64,000 bases of DNA. Source: Clostridium ljungdahlii DSM 13528. GTDB lineage: Bacteria; Bacillota; Clostridia; Clostridiales; Clostridiaceae. The notes under the pieces are model-generated. The model saw only the letters and a program-made list of their open reading frames with translations, made no database searches and was not told where the DNA came from. The translations under genes and the position numbers were made by a program. The DNA lies in the NCBI RefSeq assembly GCF_000143685.1, contig NC_014328.1:3782001-3846000 (forward strand), given 5' to 3'. Positions 27,540 through 34,834 of this stretch are shown here, in pieces; position 1 is the first letter of the stretch; every line of letters begins with the position of its first letter.

Positions 27540-28109
27540 AATTTGAATACATAAGATTATTCTTTGAAATAAGGATATTAAAGCAATGATTGTGCTTATA
27601 TATGTTAAAAACAGGACGTGAAAAATACATCTACCTTTTAAATATTCATTCATGGAAAGTACAATAAAAGGCATTATATAAAATGAAATAGCAGCTGCTC
27701 TTCCCATAAAATCAAATACAAAAGTTTTATTCTTCTCTGACTTATACTTATTCATGATTTTAGAAGTTACAAAGAAATCAATAATCTTTGCTATTATTAC
27801 AATTAAAAACCACCAGGCAATAAGTTTGTATTTTATCAGTATTCCTGTAGCACACAATATAAACAAAAAGTCTGCTAAAACATCAAGAAAACTTCCAAAA
27901 CTTGAAACTGATTTAAAATACCTGGCGATTCTTCCATCTATAAAGTCAGTTACACATATTGCAAAAAAAATCATTACTAGATAAGTAAATAGCTCATCAT
28001 TTCCATCTAAAGCAAGCTTTCTGTTTAAAAATAAAGTAAATATTCCTGTTAAAACTACCCTTAACAAAGTAATGAAGTTAGGAACTGCATACCTTAAATA
28101 TTTTTTCAT
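27498..28109 (-). CDS. CDP-alcohol phosphatidyltransferase family protein
   Basis: A 203-residue integral membrane enzyme of phospholipid head-group synthesis (PgsA/PssA/CLS fold). The family motif DxxDGxxAR-(8)-GxxxDxxxD is complete as DFIDGRIARYF, then SFGSFLDVLAD, within about six hydrophobic segments. The opening VPNFITLLRVVLTG is also typical. It is the last gene of an operon with a TetR regulator and a membrane-tethered flavodoxin, so it is probably an accessory copy rather than housekeeping PgsA. Head-group unknown. Confidence 0.85.
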   Translation of the reverse strand: MKKYLRYAVPNFITLLRVVLTGIFTLFLNRKLALDGNDELFTYLVMIFFAICVTDFIDGRIARYFKSVSSFGSFLDVLADFLFILCATGILIKYKLIAWWFLIVIIAKIIDFFVTSKIMNKYKSEKNKTFVFDFMGRAAAISFYIMPFIVLSMNEYLKGRCIFHVLFLTYISTIIALISLFQRIILCIQIKRRQAVKHDGSII

Positions 28110-28114
28110 TATCT

Positions 28115-28657
28115 CTACTCTCCAGTTAAATTTTTTATTGCATCTGCTGCCTTAGTTGTTTGTCCTTTTAAAAGTTTTATACCTTCAACTTTGTCTGCTC
28201 CCTTTGCTAATTGTACTAAGGGATCTATTTCTTTTGTTACCTTATTATCGCCACCAGTTGAAAATATCATCACTCTTTTATTTGAAAAATCTTTAATTGC
28301 CTTCATATAGGATTCCAGCACCGTTGAATACTTTCCCACATAAATAGGAGTTCCAAAAACAAGTACGTCGTATTTAGAAATGTCATAGTTTAATTCTTGA
28401 GATGGGTAATTAATTGTAACTTCATAGCCTGATTTTTGCAAAGTTTCTGCTATACTACTTGCCATAGTTGATGTTAACTTAGTTCTTGATGGCTGATAAA
28501 TAACCAGTGCTTTTTTACTACTGCTGCTTAAAAGTAATTTTCTCTCATCACTCTTATGAACTATTGAATTAGCATTTACTACCCACTTAAAAAATAGAAT
28601 GGTTCCCACTATAATAACAACTAACAAAATTAATACAACCTGCAGTACTCTTTTCAT
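28115..28657 (-). CDS. Membrane-anchored flavodoxin-family protein
   Basis: A 180-residue protein with one N-terminal transmembrane helix (about 4-26), then a flavodoxin fold: ALVIYQPSRTKLTSTMASSI in place of the FMN phosphate loop, DVLVFGTPIYVGKYS and VMIFSTGG. Start ATG 28657 with GGAGGG upstream; the earlier in-frame start at 28678 has no ribosome-binding site. It lies between tetR and the CDP-alcohol phosphotransferase gene with 5-25-bp gaps. A redox or protoporphyrinogen-oxidase-like (HemG-type) role is possible but unproven. Confidence 0.8.
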   Translation of the reverse strand: MKRVLQVVLILLVVIIVGTILFFKWVVNANSIVHKSDERKLLLSSSSKKALVIYQPSRTKLTSTMASSIAETLQKSGYEVTINYPSQELNYDISKYDVLVFGTPIYVGKYSTVLESYMKAIKDFSNKRVMIFSTGGDNKVTKEIDPLVQLAKGADKVEGIKLLKGQTTKAADAIKNLTGE

Positions 28658-28681
28658 TGTAATCCCTCCATTTAACATAAT

Positions 28682-29275
28682 TTATCTGATGACCAATTCT
28701 TGAAACAGCTGCTTGAGATTTGACAAAATTTTAGCTTTAGTGTCTTCTTTACTAACCATAAGTCTCCGCTTGTTAATCCACAGGGAAATTTCGCCGTGTA
28801 AGTAAGCAAAAAATACATCACTTACAAAGCTTGCCCTTTCTTCTAACAACTTGCCCCTAGCTGCTTCTAAAATATTTTTATCAAATTCTTTTCTTGCACT
28901 TGCCACTATGTTCATTACTTCACTGGGAGGCTCTCCATCTATGGATTCCATCCGAAGAAGTTTGTACAATCCAATATGATCTAATGAAAAATCAATAAAA
29001 TTAGATAGGAGCACATAATAATCTTTTTCTGGATCATCTTTAAAAGTTAAATTATCTCTTGAATAATTTATCATCTTGATCAATACTTGTCCCAAGGCTT
29101 CCCAAAGTATTTCGCTTAAACTGCCAAAATAGTTATATAAATTTGTATGAGAACATCCTACCTTTTTAGCTATATCTCTCAATGTAACATTTTTAATTTC
29201 TTCATTTTCATCTACTAACTGCAAAGTTTTTTCTAAAATAATCTCTTTAGTTATTTGACTTTTATCAGTCTTCAT
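28682..29275 (-). CDS. TetR/AcrR-family transcriptional regulator
   Basis: A 197-residue repressor. The N-terminal helix-turn-helix (about 10-58) includes VTLRDIAKKVGCSHTNLYNY. The C-terminal ligand domain is unlike those of well-known members. It is first in the operon tetR-flavodoxin-phosphotransferase. A perfect 28-bp palindrome lies between the -10 box and its start, so it very likely represses its own operon. Confidence 0.92.
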   Translation of the reverse strand: MKTDKSQITKEIILEKTLQLVDENEEIKNVTLRDIAKKVGCSHTNLYNYFGSLSEILWEALGQVLIKMINYSRDNLTFKDDPEKDYYVLLSNFIDFSLDHIGLYKLLRMESIDGEPPSEVMNIVASARKEFDKNILEAARGKLLEERASFVSDVFFAYLHGEISLWINKRRLMVSKEDTKAKILSNLKQLFQELVIR

Positions 29276-29292
29276 TCTAATTCACCGTCCTT

Positions 29293-29349
29293 ATTACCAA
29301 TGGTAATTACCATTGGTAATATAATAGCATCATAAAATTTGTATGTCAA
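29293..29349 (-). promoter_or_regulatory. tetR promoter with a perfect 28-bp palindromic operator
   Basis: TTGACA (29349-29344), 17 bp, TATTAT (29326-29321). Positions 29293-29320 form a perfect palindrome with half-site ATTACCAATGGTAA, covering the region from just past -10 into the leader. Confidence 0.88.
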
Positions 29350-29435
29350 CATTTTTTCATTCTATTACCTGTAACTCTAAAGTATGAATTAAGGAAAATC
29401 CAAAAATTATTACATAACATAAGCAATAATCTTTC

Positions 29436-29474
29436 CCTTATGGATAATCTTAATATATAAATTATCCATAAAGG
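29436..29474. terminator. Hairpin after the bactofilin gene
   Basis: CCTTATGGATAAT (29436-29448) pairs with ATTATCCATAAAGG (29461-29474). On the plus strand TTTTAATT follows. It separates the bactofilin operon from tetR. Confidence 0.6.
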
Positions 29475-29519
29475 TTTTAATTATAACATACTGTTGGTTT
29501 ACTTCTTCTCATTATTTCT

Positions 29520-30248
29520 TTAATTATCAGCTATTTTTTTACAAACTATCTTAGAATTTTTACCAACATCTACTTTATTTCTATATTCCACTATCTCGAT
29601 ATCACAATTAGCTCCTATAGTAACATTATTTCCTCTTACTACTTTTGCACATGTATTTTCAAGATAAATATCATCTCCTTCAATTGTGCCTGTTACAAGT
29701 CTTGCAGAATTTGAGAAAAGATTTATCATCTTCATGAAAAAATGACCTTCTCCCAATTTAACACTTATATTTTCGCCACCTATATCTTTTACTGTACATT
29801 TTCCATACATCTCTATATCTATATTCCCTGCATTTAATAATCCGTCTATATTAAAGCCTCCTCTTGCATTAAAATTTTCTGCTTCACAATCTCCACTTAT
29901 GGATGCTGAACCTGATATTGATATTTCTTCCGTATGCAAATTACTATCCATACGGGAAGATCCACTTATTTTAACTTTTTTTGCAGTAACACTGCCTACT
30001 ATATGAGAAGATCCACTTACGGTTATTTCTTCACAATCAAGATTTCCACATATTTTAGTACTGCCGCTGATTTTAGTTATTTTACTTTTTAAATTTCCGC
30101 TCACATTAGAAGATCCTGATACTTTATAAGAGCTGCACTCTATATCTCCATTCATTTTAGCAGTTCCACTTATTTTAACTTCGTCATACTTTCCACCTCT
30201 AATTATTCCAGCCCCAGAAATTTTTACATCTTGTAAATTCTCTTCCAT
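29520..30248 (-). CDS. Polymer-forming cytoskeletal protein (bactofilin-like, YhbE/F-type)
   Basis: A 242-residue protein made of about ten short beta-helix rungs with the recurring pattern VKISGSSxxxGxL (for example KVSGSSNVSGNLKSK and EEITVSGSSHIVGS). This is the right-handed beta-helix of bactofilins/DUF583, which self-assemble into filaments without nucleotides. AGGAG precedes the start. It is 19 bp behind a YhbD-type gene, the arrangement seen in Bacillus yhbD-yhbE-yhbF. Confidence 0.87.
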   Translation of the reverse strand: MEENLQDVKISGAGIIRGGKYDEVKISGTAKMNGDIECSSYKVSGSSNVSGNLKSKITKISGSTKICGNLDCEEITVSGSSHIVGSVTAKKVKISGSSRMDSNLHTEEISISGSASISGDCEAENFNARGGFNIDGLLNAGNIDIEMYGKCTVKDIGGENISVKLGEGHFFMKMINLFSNSARLVTGTIEGDDIYLENTCAKVVRGNNVTIGANCDIEIVEYRNKVDVGKNSKIVCKKIADN

Positions 30249-30267
30249 TTTAAAACTCTCCTTTATT

Positions 30268-30897
30268 TTATAATGTTAGTTTTGATTTTAATTGCTCCAC
30301 ACATTCCCCTGCATTTATCTTTAATACAAGCATGGCTTCAGTTTCAACATACACTTCATTTGGTATCAGCATTAAAAAACATACAGCAACTCCAAGCTTT
30401 CTTATAAGTACTACATCACAATATCTTCCATAAAATTTCTCATAGTTTTTTTCCAGAGTATCAAGTACTAATTTAGCTTCCCCCAAACTCACCTTTCCAG
30501 ATTTTAAAAACCTATCTACTATAGTCATAAACAGCAGTTCATTAAAATTGAATTCACTGCTTTCTTTATGAACATCTTTATATAATGTGAAAGTAGGTTG
30601 TGAAACAATGTTATGTGATGATATGTCACTTTCTTTTAAAATAACTTTCGAAAGATTTGGCGAAAATATGCTTGCAAGTTCATCTAAAGATACATCATCT
30701 TTAAAATTCTTGATCTTTTCTACTCTATCCAGTATTTCCTTCCTTGGAAAAAACGTCTCCTGGCCTGTAAAGCTGGACCTTTTTATAAACCATTCTTCGG
30801 GTATTAATTTTTTTCTTTTCCATCTATACAATTGGCCATAGGAAATACCTGTTACTTTAAGCAATTCTTTTTTAGAAATTAGATTTTCCTCTTCCAT
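30268..30897 (-). CDS. YhbD-family protein (DUF4004, MerR-like helix-turn-helix)
   Basis: A 209-residue protein. The N terminus, LISKKELLKVTGISYGQLYR followed by KKLIPEEWF, is a MerR-like DNA-binding fold. The rest matches DUF4004. The start is ATG at 30897 with GAGAGG 9 bases upstream; the ORF extends further to 30948 without a ribosome-binding site. It is paired with the bactofilin gene. A regulatory or assembly role for the filament protein is inferred from this pairing. Confidence 0.82.
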   Translation of the reverse strand: MEEENLISKKELLKVTGISYGQLYRWKRKKLIPEEWFIKRSSFTGQETFFPRKEILDRVEKIKNFKDDVSLDELASIFSPNLSKVILKESDISSHNIVSQPTFTLYKDVHKESSEFNFNELLFMTIVDRFLKSGKVSLGEAKLVLDTLEKNYEKFYGRYCDVVLIRKLGVAVCFLMLIPNEVYVETEAMLVLKINAGECVEQLKSKLTL

Positions 30898-30968
30898 ATT
30901 TTCATTCCTCTCAATAATTTCTTTTTCAAAAACAGTGTAACATAACATTGTTACGTTAGCAATAGTTA

Positions 30969-31091
30969 TTTTATCCGATGGCTACCAGCCGTAATCCCCC
31001 ATCTTCTTATAAAGTGTGGGGATAACGGCTGCTACACCCCTGGATAACGATTTCTAAGTTTCAGATAGAGAAAAAAAACTTCACCTGAAAC
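30969..31091. repeat. GC-rich hairpin element with terminus TTTTATCCGAT, copy 1
   Basis: The block begins TTTTATCCGATGGCTACCA and is followed by a strong hairpin (AGCCGTAATCCCC with GGGGATAACGGCT, 30987-31030), then a second small stem GTTTCAG/CTGAAAC (31058-31091). GC content is well above the surroundings and no ORF is present. The same terminus recurs at 33.70 kb. Confidence 0.55.
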
Positions 31092-31110
31092 CAAGAACTC
31101 TGTTTATTTA

Positions 31111-31150
31111 AAATAAAAAACTCACCTTAAAGCAATAACTGCTAAAGGTG
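31111..31150 (-). terminator. Rho-independent terminator after the 31.2-kb membrane-protein gene
   Basis: On the minus strand CACCTTTAGC (31150-31141) pairs with GCTTTAAGGTG (31132-31122), followed by AGTTTTTTATTT. Confidence 0.85.
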
Positions 31151-31176
31151 AATTTAAATAAGACTCCATTAAAATC

Positions 31177-31566
31177 CTATGTATTATTCTTTTTAAAAAC
31201 AATATCCATAAAGGACATTCCAAATGCCAATGCTAACGACATCCATATTCCACTGAGCAAACTTCTATTTGTGATTCCAAATATATAATAAAAAATGCAA
31301 TCCAAAATGGAAAACAAAGCAAATAGTAACATTAATTTCAAAGTTCTCTTTTTTACCTCAATCCATTTCAATTTTTTTAAATTTATTACAGCCACTAATA
31401 ACATATATAATATATAAAAAAATGCAAAAAAGAGATATGCCATTAAAAATTTAGCAGCAAATTTATTTCTTATACCCCTATAGGCAATAAAAAATGAAAT
31501 TGCCGTACTTACTAGAAACACTATGCTTATTATTCTTGTAAAATATGTCATTAAATTTTTTTTCAT
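31177..31566 (-). CDS. Small four-helix membrane protein
   Basis: A 129-residue, very hydrophobic protein with four predicted transmembrane helices and basic ends. Family not recognised. The start is ATG at 31566 with GAGGGAT upstream. The longer ORF to 31641 overlaps the end of fabG and lacks a site. It is 20 bp behind fabG on the same strand and has a good terminator after it, so the two probably form one transcript. Confidence 0.68.
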   Translation of the reverse strand: MKKNLMTYFTRIISIVFLVSTAISFFIAYRGIRNKFAAKFLMAYLFFAFFYILYMLLVAVINLKKLKWIEVKKRTLKLMLLFALFSILDCIFYYIFGITNRSLLSGIWMSLALAFGMSFMDIVFKKNNT

Positions 31567-31586
31567 ATTATCCCTCATATATTCTA

Positions 31587-32339
31587 TTACATAGCCATTC
31601 CACCATCTACATTGATGACTTGCCCTGTAATATACTGGCACATATTTGAAACAAGAAATAAAACTGCATTTGCCACATTTTCTGCTTTTCCGTAAGCTTT
31701 CATTGGAATTTTAGACAGCATCTCTTCAGTTACCTTATCAGAAAGTACAGATGTCATATCTGTTGAAATATATCCTGGAGCAACGGCATTTACAACTATA
31801 CCACGACCTGCAAGTTCCCTTGCAGTTGCCTTTGTAAACCCAATAACTCCTGCTTTTGAAGCAGCATAATTTGCCTGACCAACATTTCCTATTATGCCTA
31901 CAACACTTGCTATATTTACTATGCTTCCTGATCTTTGCCTTAACATCTGCTTTGATACAAGCTTAGTACAGTTAAATGTCCCGGTAAGATTTGTATTTAT
32001 TACTTTATCCCAATTTTCTTTTTTCATGGTCATCACTATGCCATCACTTGTAACACCTGCATTATTTATCAATATGTCTATCTTTTTAAATTTTGCAATT
32101 ACAGATTTTACAACTTCTTTTGTCGATTCTTCTGAACTCACATCATGCTTTAAACCCAGGGCTTCAACACCATAAGCTGATGATATTTCATCTGCCGCTT
32201 TTCTTGCTCTTTCTTCATTAGTTCCCGTTACTACTATTTTTACTTTTTCTGCTGCCAATTTCTCTGCAATAGCTCTACCAAGCCCCCGAATGCCTCCAGT
32301 TATTAAAGCTACTTTATCCGTTAAACCTAAATCCATCAT
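31587..32339 (-). CDS. fabG: 3-oxoacyl-ACP reductase (SDR family)
   Basis: A 250-residue short-chain dehydrogenase. Cofactor motif TGGIRGLG near the N terminus, NNAGVTSDG, and the catalytic Ser with Tyr-x-x-x-Lys in NYAASKAGVIGFTKATARE identify FabG. The C-terminal GQVINVDGGMAM is typical. AGGAGG lies 6 bases before the ATG at 32339. It is away from the other fatty-acid genes, so it may be an accessory copy. Confidence 0.92.
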   Translation of the reverse strand: MMDLGLTDKVALITGGIRGLGRAIAEKLAAEKVKIVVTGTNEERARKAADEISSAYGVEALGLKHDVSSEESTKEVVKSVIAKFKKIDILINNAGVTSDGIVMTMKKENWDKVINTNLTGTFNCTKLVSKQMLRQRSGSIVNIASVVGIIGNVGQANYAASKAGVIGFTKATARELAGRGIVVNAVAPGYISTDMTSVLSDKVTEEMLSKIPMKAYGKAENVANAVLFLVSNMCQYITGQVINVDGGMAM

Positions 32340-32408
32340 GTTCATCCTCCTATTTGCAATAATGGCCACCCTGCCTCTCCCTTTAGACGTGAGATAACAG
32401 CTTATATG

Positions 32409-32471
32409 CCACTAGATAATTTCTCAATAAAATACTAGTGGTAATTATATCATACTTTATGTATCAAACAA
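32409..32471 (-). promoter_or_regulatory. fabG promoter and downstream dyad
   Basis: On the minus strand TTGTTT (32471-32466), 16 bp, TATAAT (32449-32444). CCACTAG and CTAGTGG (32409-32415 and 32435-32441) form a dyad just past the start site, a possible operator or leader hairpin. Confidence 0.55.
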
Positions 32472-32480
32472 ATCCAAAAT

Positions 32481-33287
32481 TCACCAGTTTATTTCCAGCC
32501 CCACTCCTACTTCCTTTATAGGTAAATATTTATGTATTTCTGCTTTAACAGCAAAGGAGGTACAATGACAGGGATACAACTCTTTCACATCATTTTTTCT
32601 TAGATATTCAATAGTTTTTCTAACCCCAGAGTTAACTTGAAATAAATGAAATCCACCTATAATTCCAAGTACCCTGTTGTCACTGCAAACTTTTTTTGCG
32701 TATTCCACTATATTGCATATGCCGCTGTGAGAACATCCTGTTATAACATAAATACCCTTTTCACTTTTATACACAAGTGCCGTATCATCCATTACATAAT
32801 CATCAACCAAAGCTTTCCCTGAAGCCTGCTTTCCTATAGGTTTTTTATTTTCAAAATCATTCGTTCTTGGTATCTCCCCTAAAAAGGTTATATGTTTGCT
32901 AATTTTTTTAGGTTCTTTGGAAAGAATCAAATTACATTTTTCTTTTAGCTCTTCTTCCAAAATAGGAGAACAAATTTTTAAATCTCCATCTATTTTTTCC
33001 TTAAATGCATCAGGGTGGGCAAGTATTGAAATTTTGTTTTTACAGTTTTTTTCAAAGTAATATTTAAGTCCTCCTGTGTGGTCATTATGTCCATGTGAAA
33101 TAGCAATTATATTTATGTTTTTTAAATCCACCCCTAATGCATCTGAATTTTTTAAGAATATATCAGAATAACCTGTATCAAATAGAATTTTAGTGTCTTC
33201 ATCTTTCATATAATATGAAACAGCAGGTTCTCCAAAATAATATCTATCTATATAGGTGTTGTTATCTACTAAAACTTTTAGTTTCAT
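32481..33287 (-). CDS. MBL-fold metallo-hydrolase
   Basis: A 268-residue metallo-beta-lactamase-fold enzyme. The metal motif HGHNDHTGG follows ISISH-type context (IIAISHGHNDHTGGLKYY), with later ligands in GCSHSGICN and GGFHLF, and PCHCTS near the end. It resembles enzymes annotated as methanopterin-related or RNA-processing MBL proteins. The physiological substrate is not known. Start ATG 33287 with GGGAGATG upstream. Confidence 0.85.
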   Translation of the reverse strand: MKLKVLVDNNTYIDRYYFGEPAVSYYMKDEDTKILFDTGYSDIFLKNSDALGVDLKNINIIAISHGHNDHTGGLKYYFEKNCKNKISILAHPDAFKEKIDGDLKICSPILEEELKEKCNLILSKEPKKISKHITFLGEIPRTNDFENKKPIGKQASGKALVDDYVMDDTALVYKSEKGIYVITGCSHSGICNIVEYAKKVCSDNRVLGIIGGFHLFQVNSGVRKTIEYLRKNDVKELYPCHCTSFAVKAEIHKYLPIKEVGVGLEINW

Positions 33288-33406
33288 TCTTTCATCTCCC
33301 AAAAATAATTTTCACTGTCTTCATTATATTTTATAAAACCATTCTTTTGCAAAACTTTTTGGGATGCAGTACGAATCAGATAACCTCCAAAATTTTTCAG
33401 AATTAA

Positions 33407-33441
33407 AAAATCGCCTTCAGTTTTCTGCTAAAGGCGATTTT
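33407..33441 (-). terminator. Rho-independent terminator of the CD3324-like gene
   Basis: On the minus strand AAAATCGCCTT pairs with AAGGCGATTTT, followed by a T-rich tail, immediately after the stop codon. Confidence 0.9.
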
Positions 33442-33443
33442 AA

Positions 33444-33683
33444 TTATTTCATTTTTGATAAAATTTTCTGTATGGTTTTAGGAGATAGATAGTATGTTTC
33501 AGAAAGGTAGTCTATAGATGCTCCCTTTCTGTATTTGCTGTAGATTTCAAGGTTTCTGTAAAATAACATATTTCTGCTGCCACTTTTCTCTCCCCAGGTT
33601 TTTCTGTTGCATTGTCTTCTTGGTATATAGATATATTCGCCGTCAATGTAATCCTGAATTTGAGATACGAGTTCTAATGACAA
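33444..33683 (-). CDS. CD3324-family protein, 5' end disrupted
   Basis: The protein matches the small CD3324 family: VSQIQDYIDGEYIYIPRRQ, then KTWGEKSGSRNML and a C-terminal helix-turn-helix-like LSETYYLSPKTIQKILSK. The family normally starts a few residues earlier with an MKY-type N terminus. Here the frame continues upstream as DKKAADVLSLELVSQ without an ATG and runs into the terminus of the repeat element at 33697. Only TTG (33683) remains as a start, and it lacks a good ribosome-binding site. The gene was probably cut at its start codon. Confidence 0.72.
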   Translation of the reverse strand: MSLELVSQIQDYIDGEYIYIPRRQCNRKTWGEKSGSRNMLFYRNLEIYSKYRKGASIDYLSETYYLSPKTIQKILSKMK

Positions 33684-33696
33684 TACATCTGCTGCT

Positions 33697-33800
33697 TTTT
33701 TATCCGATCGCTACCATTGCTAACACCCCCATCGCACACAGCGAAAGCGACTATCACAAAATCAAATATTTAAGTTCTCTGCTTTTCCCACTAAGTAGGA
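33697..33800. repeat. Element with terminus TTTTATCCGAT, copy 2, next to a gene fragment
   Basis: TTTTTATCCGATCGCTACCA (33697-33716) repeats the terminus seen at 30.97 kb. It is followed by ACACCCCCATCGC and a short TCGC/GCGA stem, again richer in GC than its surroundings. At 33802-33900 the minus strand encodes a 32-residue remnant ending LFLIEDPELEKKYEEYQ with no start, probably the tail of a lost gene. Confidence 0.5.
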
Positions 33801-33891
33801 TTTATTGATATTCCTCATATTTCTTTTCTAACTCTGGATCTTCAATTAAAAATAAGTATTCTAAAAAGTACAATAGAAAATTTGGAACATA

Positions 33892-33927
33892 AAAACTAGC
33901 CTAATATTAACATGTTAAGCTAGTTTT
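33892..33927. terminator. Hairpin after the small-ORF pair
   Basis: AAAACTAGC (33892-33900) and GCTAGTTTT (33919-33927) form a perfect 9-bp stem whose loop contains TTAACATGTTAA. On the minus strand the stem ends in TTTT. It overlaps the stop codon of the 53-residue ORF. Confidence 0.7.
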
Positions 33928-34087
33928 ACTTTAGAATTTTTCTAATCCATTCAGGCATATTTTTACTTTTCCATTTAATAGTTCCATTAACTAAATACGC
34001 TATTTCTTCAATTTGTTTTGTATTATCATATATATATTGATGTCTTGTCAACACCATTAACACCAGCAATATGGTATATGTAGCCAT
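33926..34087 (-). CDS. Very small protein, 53 residues, coupled to the upstream small ORF
   Basis: ATG at 34087 lies 2 bases after the stop of the upstream ORF, with AGGCGAG as ribosome-binding site inside that ORF's end, so translation is probably coupled. The product has a hydrophobic start (MATYTILLVLMVLTRHQYIY) and a polar C-terminal half with GTIKWKSKNMPEWIRKILK. I do not recognise it. The first half could be a membrane helix or the remnant of a longer protein. Confidence 0.5.
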   Translation of the reverse strand: MATYTILLVLMVLTRHQYIYDNTKQIEEIAYLVNGTIKWKSKNMPEWIRKILK

Positions 34088-34089
34088 TT

Positions 34090-34260
34090 TTACTCGCCTA
34101 TTATTCTTTTTTGTTCTTTTTGAAGCACCAGATTAGATAATGTTATATAAAAATCCTGTTCTTCTTTCGTTTTTGCATTTTTAAATAATTCTTTTAAGTC
34201 CCAATACGAATATTTTAAGAATTGTTCATATAAGTTATTTTGTTTATTTGTTTTCTCCAT
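34090..34260 (-). CDS. Small protein, 56 residues, unrecognised
   Basis: MEKTNKQNNLYEQFLKYSYW followed by KELFKNAKTKEEQDFYITLS: a charged, probably all-helical protein. Start ATG 34260 with GGAGG 7-8 bases upstream; the longer frame to 34335 has no site. It forms a two-gene unit with the 53-residue ORF, between a terminator and the end of the CRISPR array. No function can be assigned. Confidence 0.58.
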   Translation of the reverse strand: MEKTNKQNNLYEQFLKYSYWDLKELFKNAKTKEEQDFYITLSNLVLQKEQKRIIGE

Positions 34261-34331
34261 ATTAATTCCTCCAACAAATAATACTTTTATTATATTATAG
34301 CCTAATACATCACTTATATAAATAATTTTCT

Positions 34332-34561
34332 GCAAGTGTACATGTCATGTTAATGTTCAACTTAGGTATCAGCAGATAATAATACTAGTTTAAACTAATT
34401 TAAATACATCCCCTGTTGAGTTTCAACGTATAATAACTGAAACAAGTAACATTGCTAAATTTACATTTAAATACATCTCATGTTAAGGTTCAACTTTCAA
34501 GAATAATAGATATGCGAAATGTTTTTACAGAATTTAAATACATCTTATGTTGAGGTTCAAC
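34332..34561 (-). CRISPR. Short CRISPR array: 4 repeats, 3 spacers, no cas genes in the window
   Basis: Repeats are 30 bp: 34532-34561, 34465-34494, 34398-34427, and a degenerate terminal repeat 34332-34361. On the crRNA strand they read GTTGAACCTTAACATGAGAT followed by GTATTTAAAT, with small variations. Spacers are 37, 37 and 36 bp (34495-34531, 34428-34464, 34362-34397). The leader lies at the right (34562-34740) and the decayed repeat at the far end, so transcription is leftward. The repeat is of the kind found with clostridial type I-B systems. Cas proteins would have to come from another locus. Confidence 0.9.
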
Positions 34562-34740
34562 CACAGTAAAATAGCCATTTCTTATTTTCATTATAGTCCT
34601 AAAACCCTTAATAATAAAGGCATCAACAGAAAATTTTCCAACCGTTTTTCACTTTTCACAAACTCAATAAAAAAGGTACCCTCATCCATTGAATTCAAAT
34701 GACTTAAGACATCTCTATCCCCCAAATTAGTTGGAAAATA
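34562..34740 (-). promoter_or_regulatory. CRISPR leader, copy A
   Basis: About 179 bp next to the first repeat are nearly identical to 45309-45485, next to another copy of the repeat. A TATAAT box on the minus strand (34595-34590) lies about 30 bp before the first repeat and is conserved in both copies. The dyad TTTTCCAAC/GTTGGAAAA (about 34635-34643 and 34731-34739) is conserved too. The 139-codon minus ORF across it is not a gene. Confidence 0.82.
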
Positions 34741-34834
34741 CTCAACAAAATGTAGTAATATATTGTATAAAATAGTATAATTTATTTGTACAATATACAG
34801 ATAAATAGTAAATTTATGAGGGAGAATGTGTATT

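Noticed and set aside
31587..32339. Part of a fatty-acid biosynthesis operon
   Set aside because: No acpP, fabF, fabD or acc genes are adjacent; only a small membrane protein follows.
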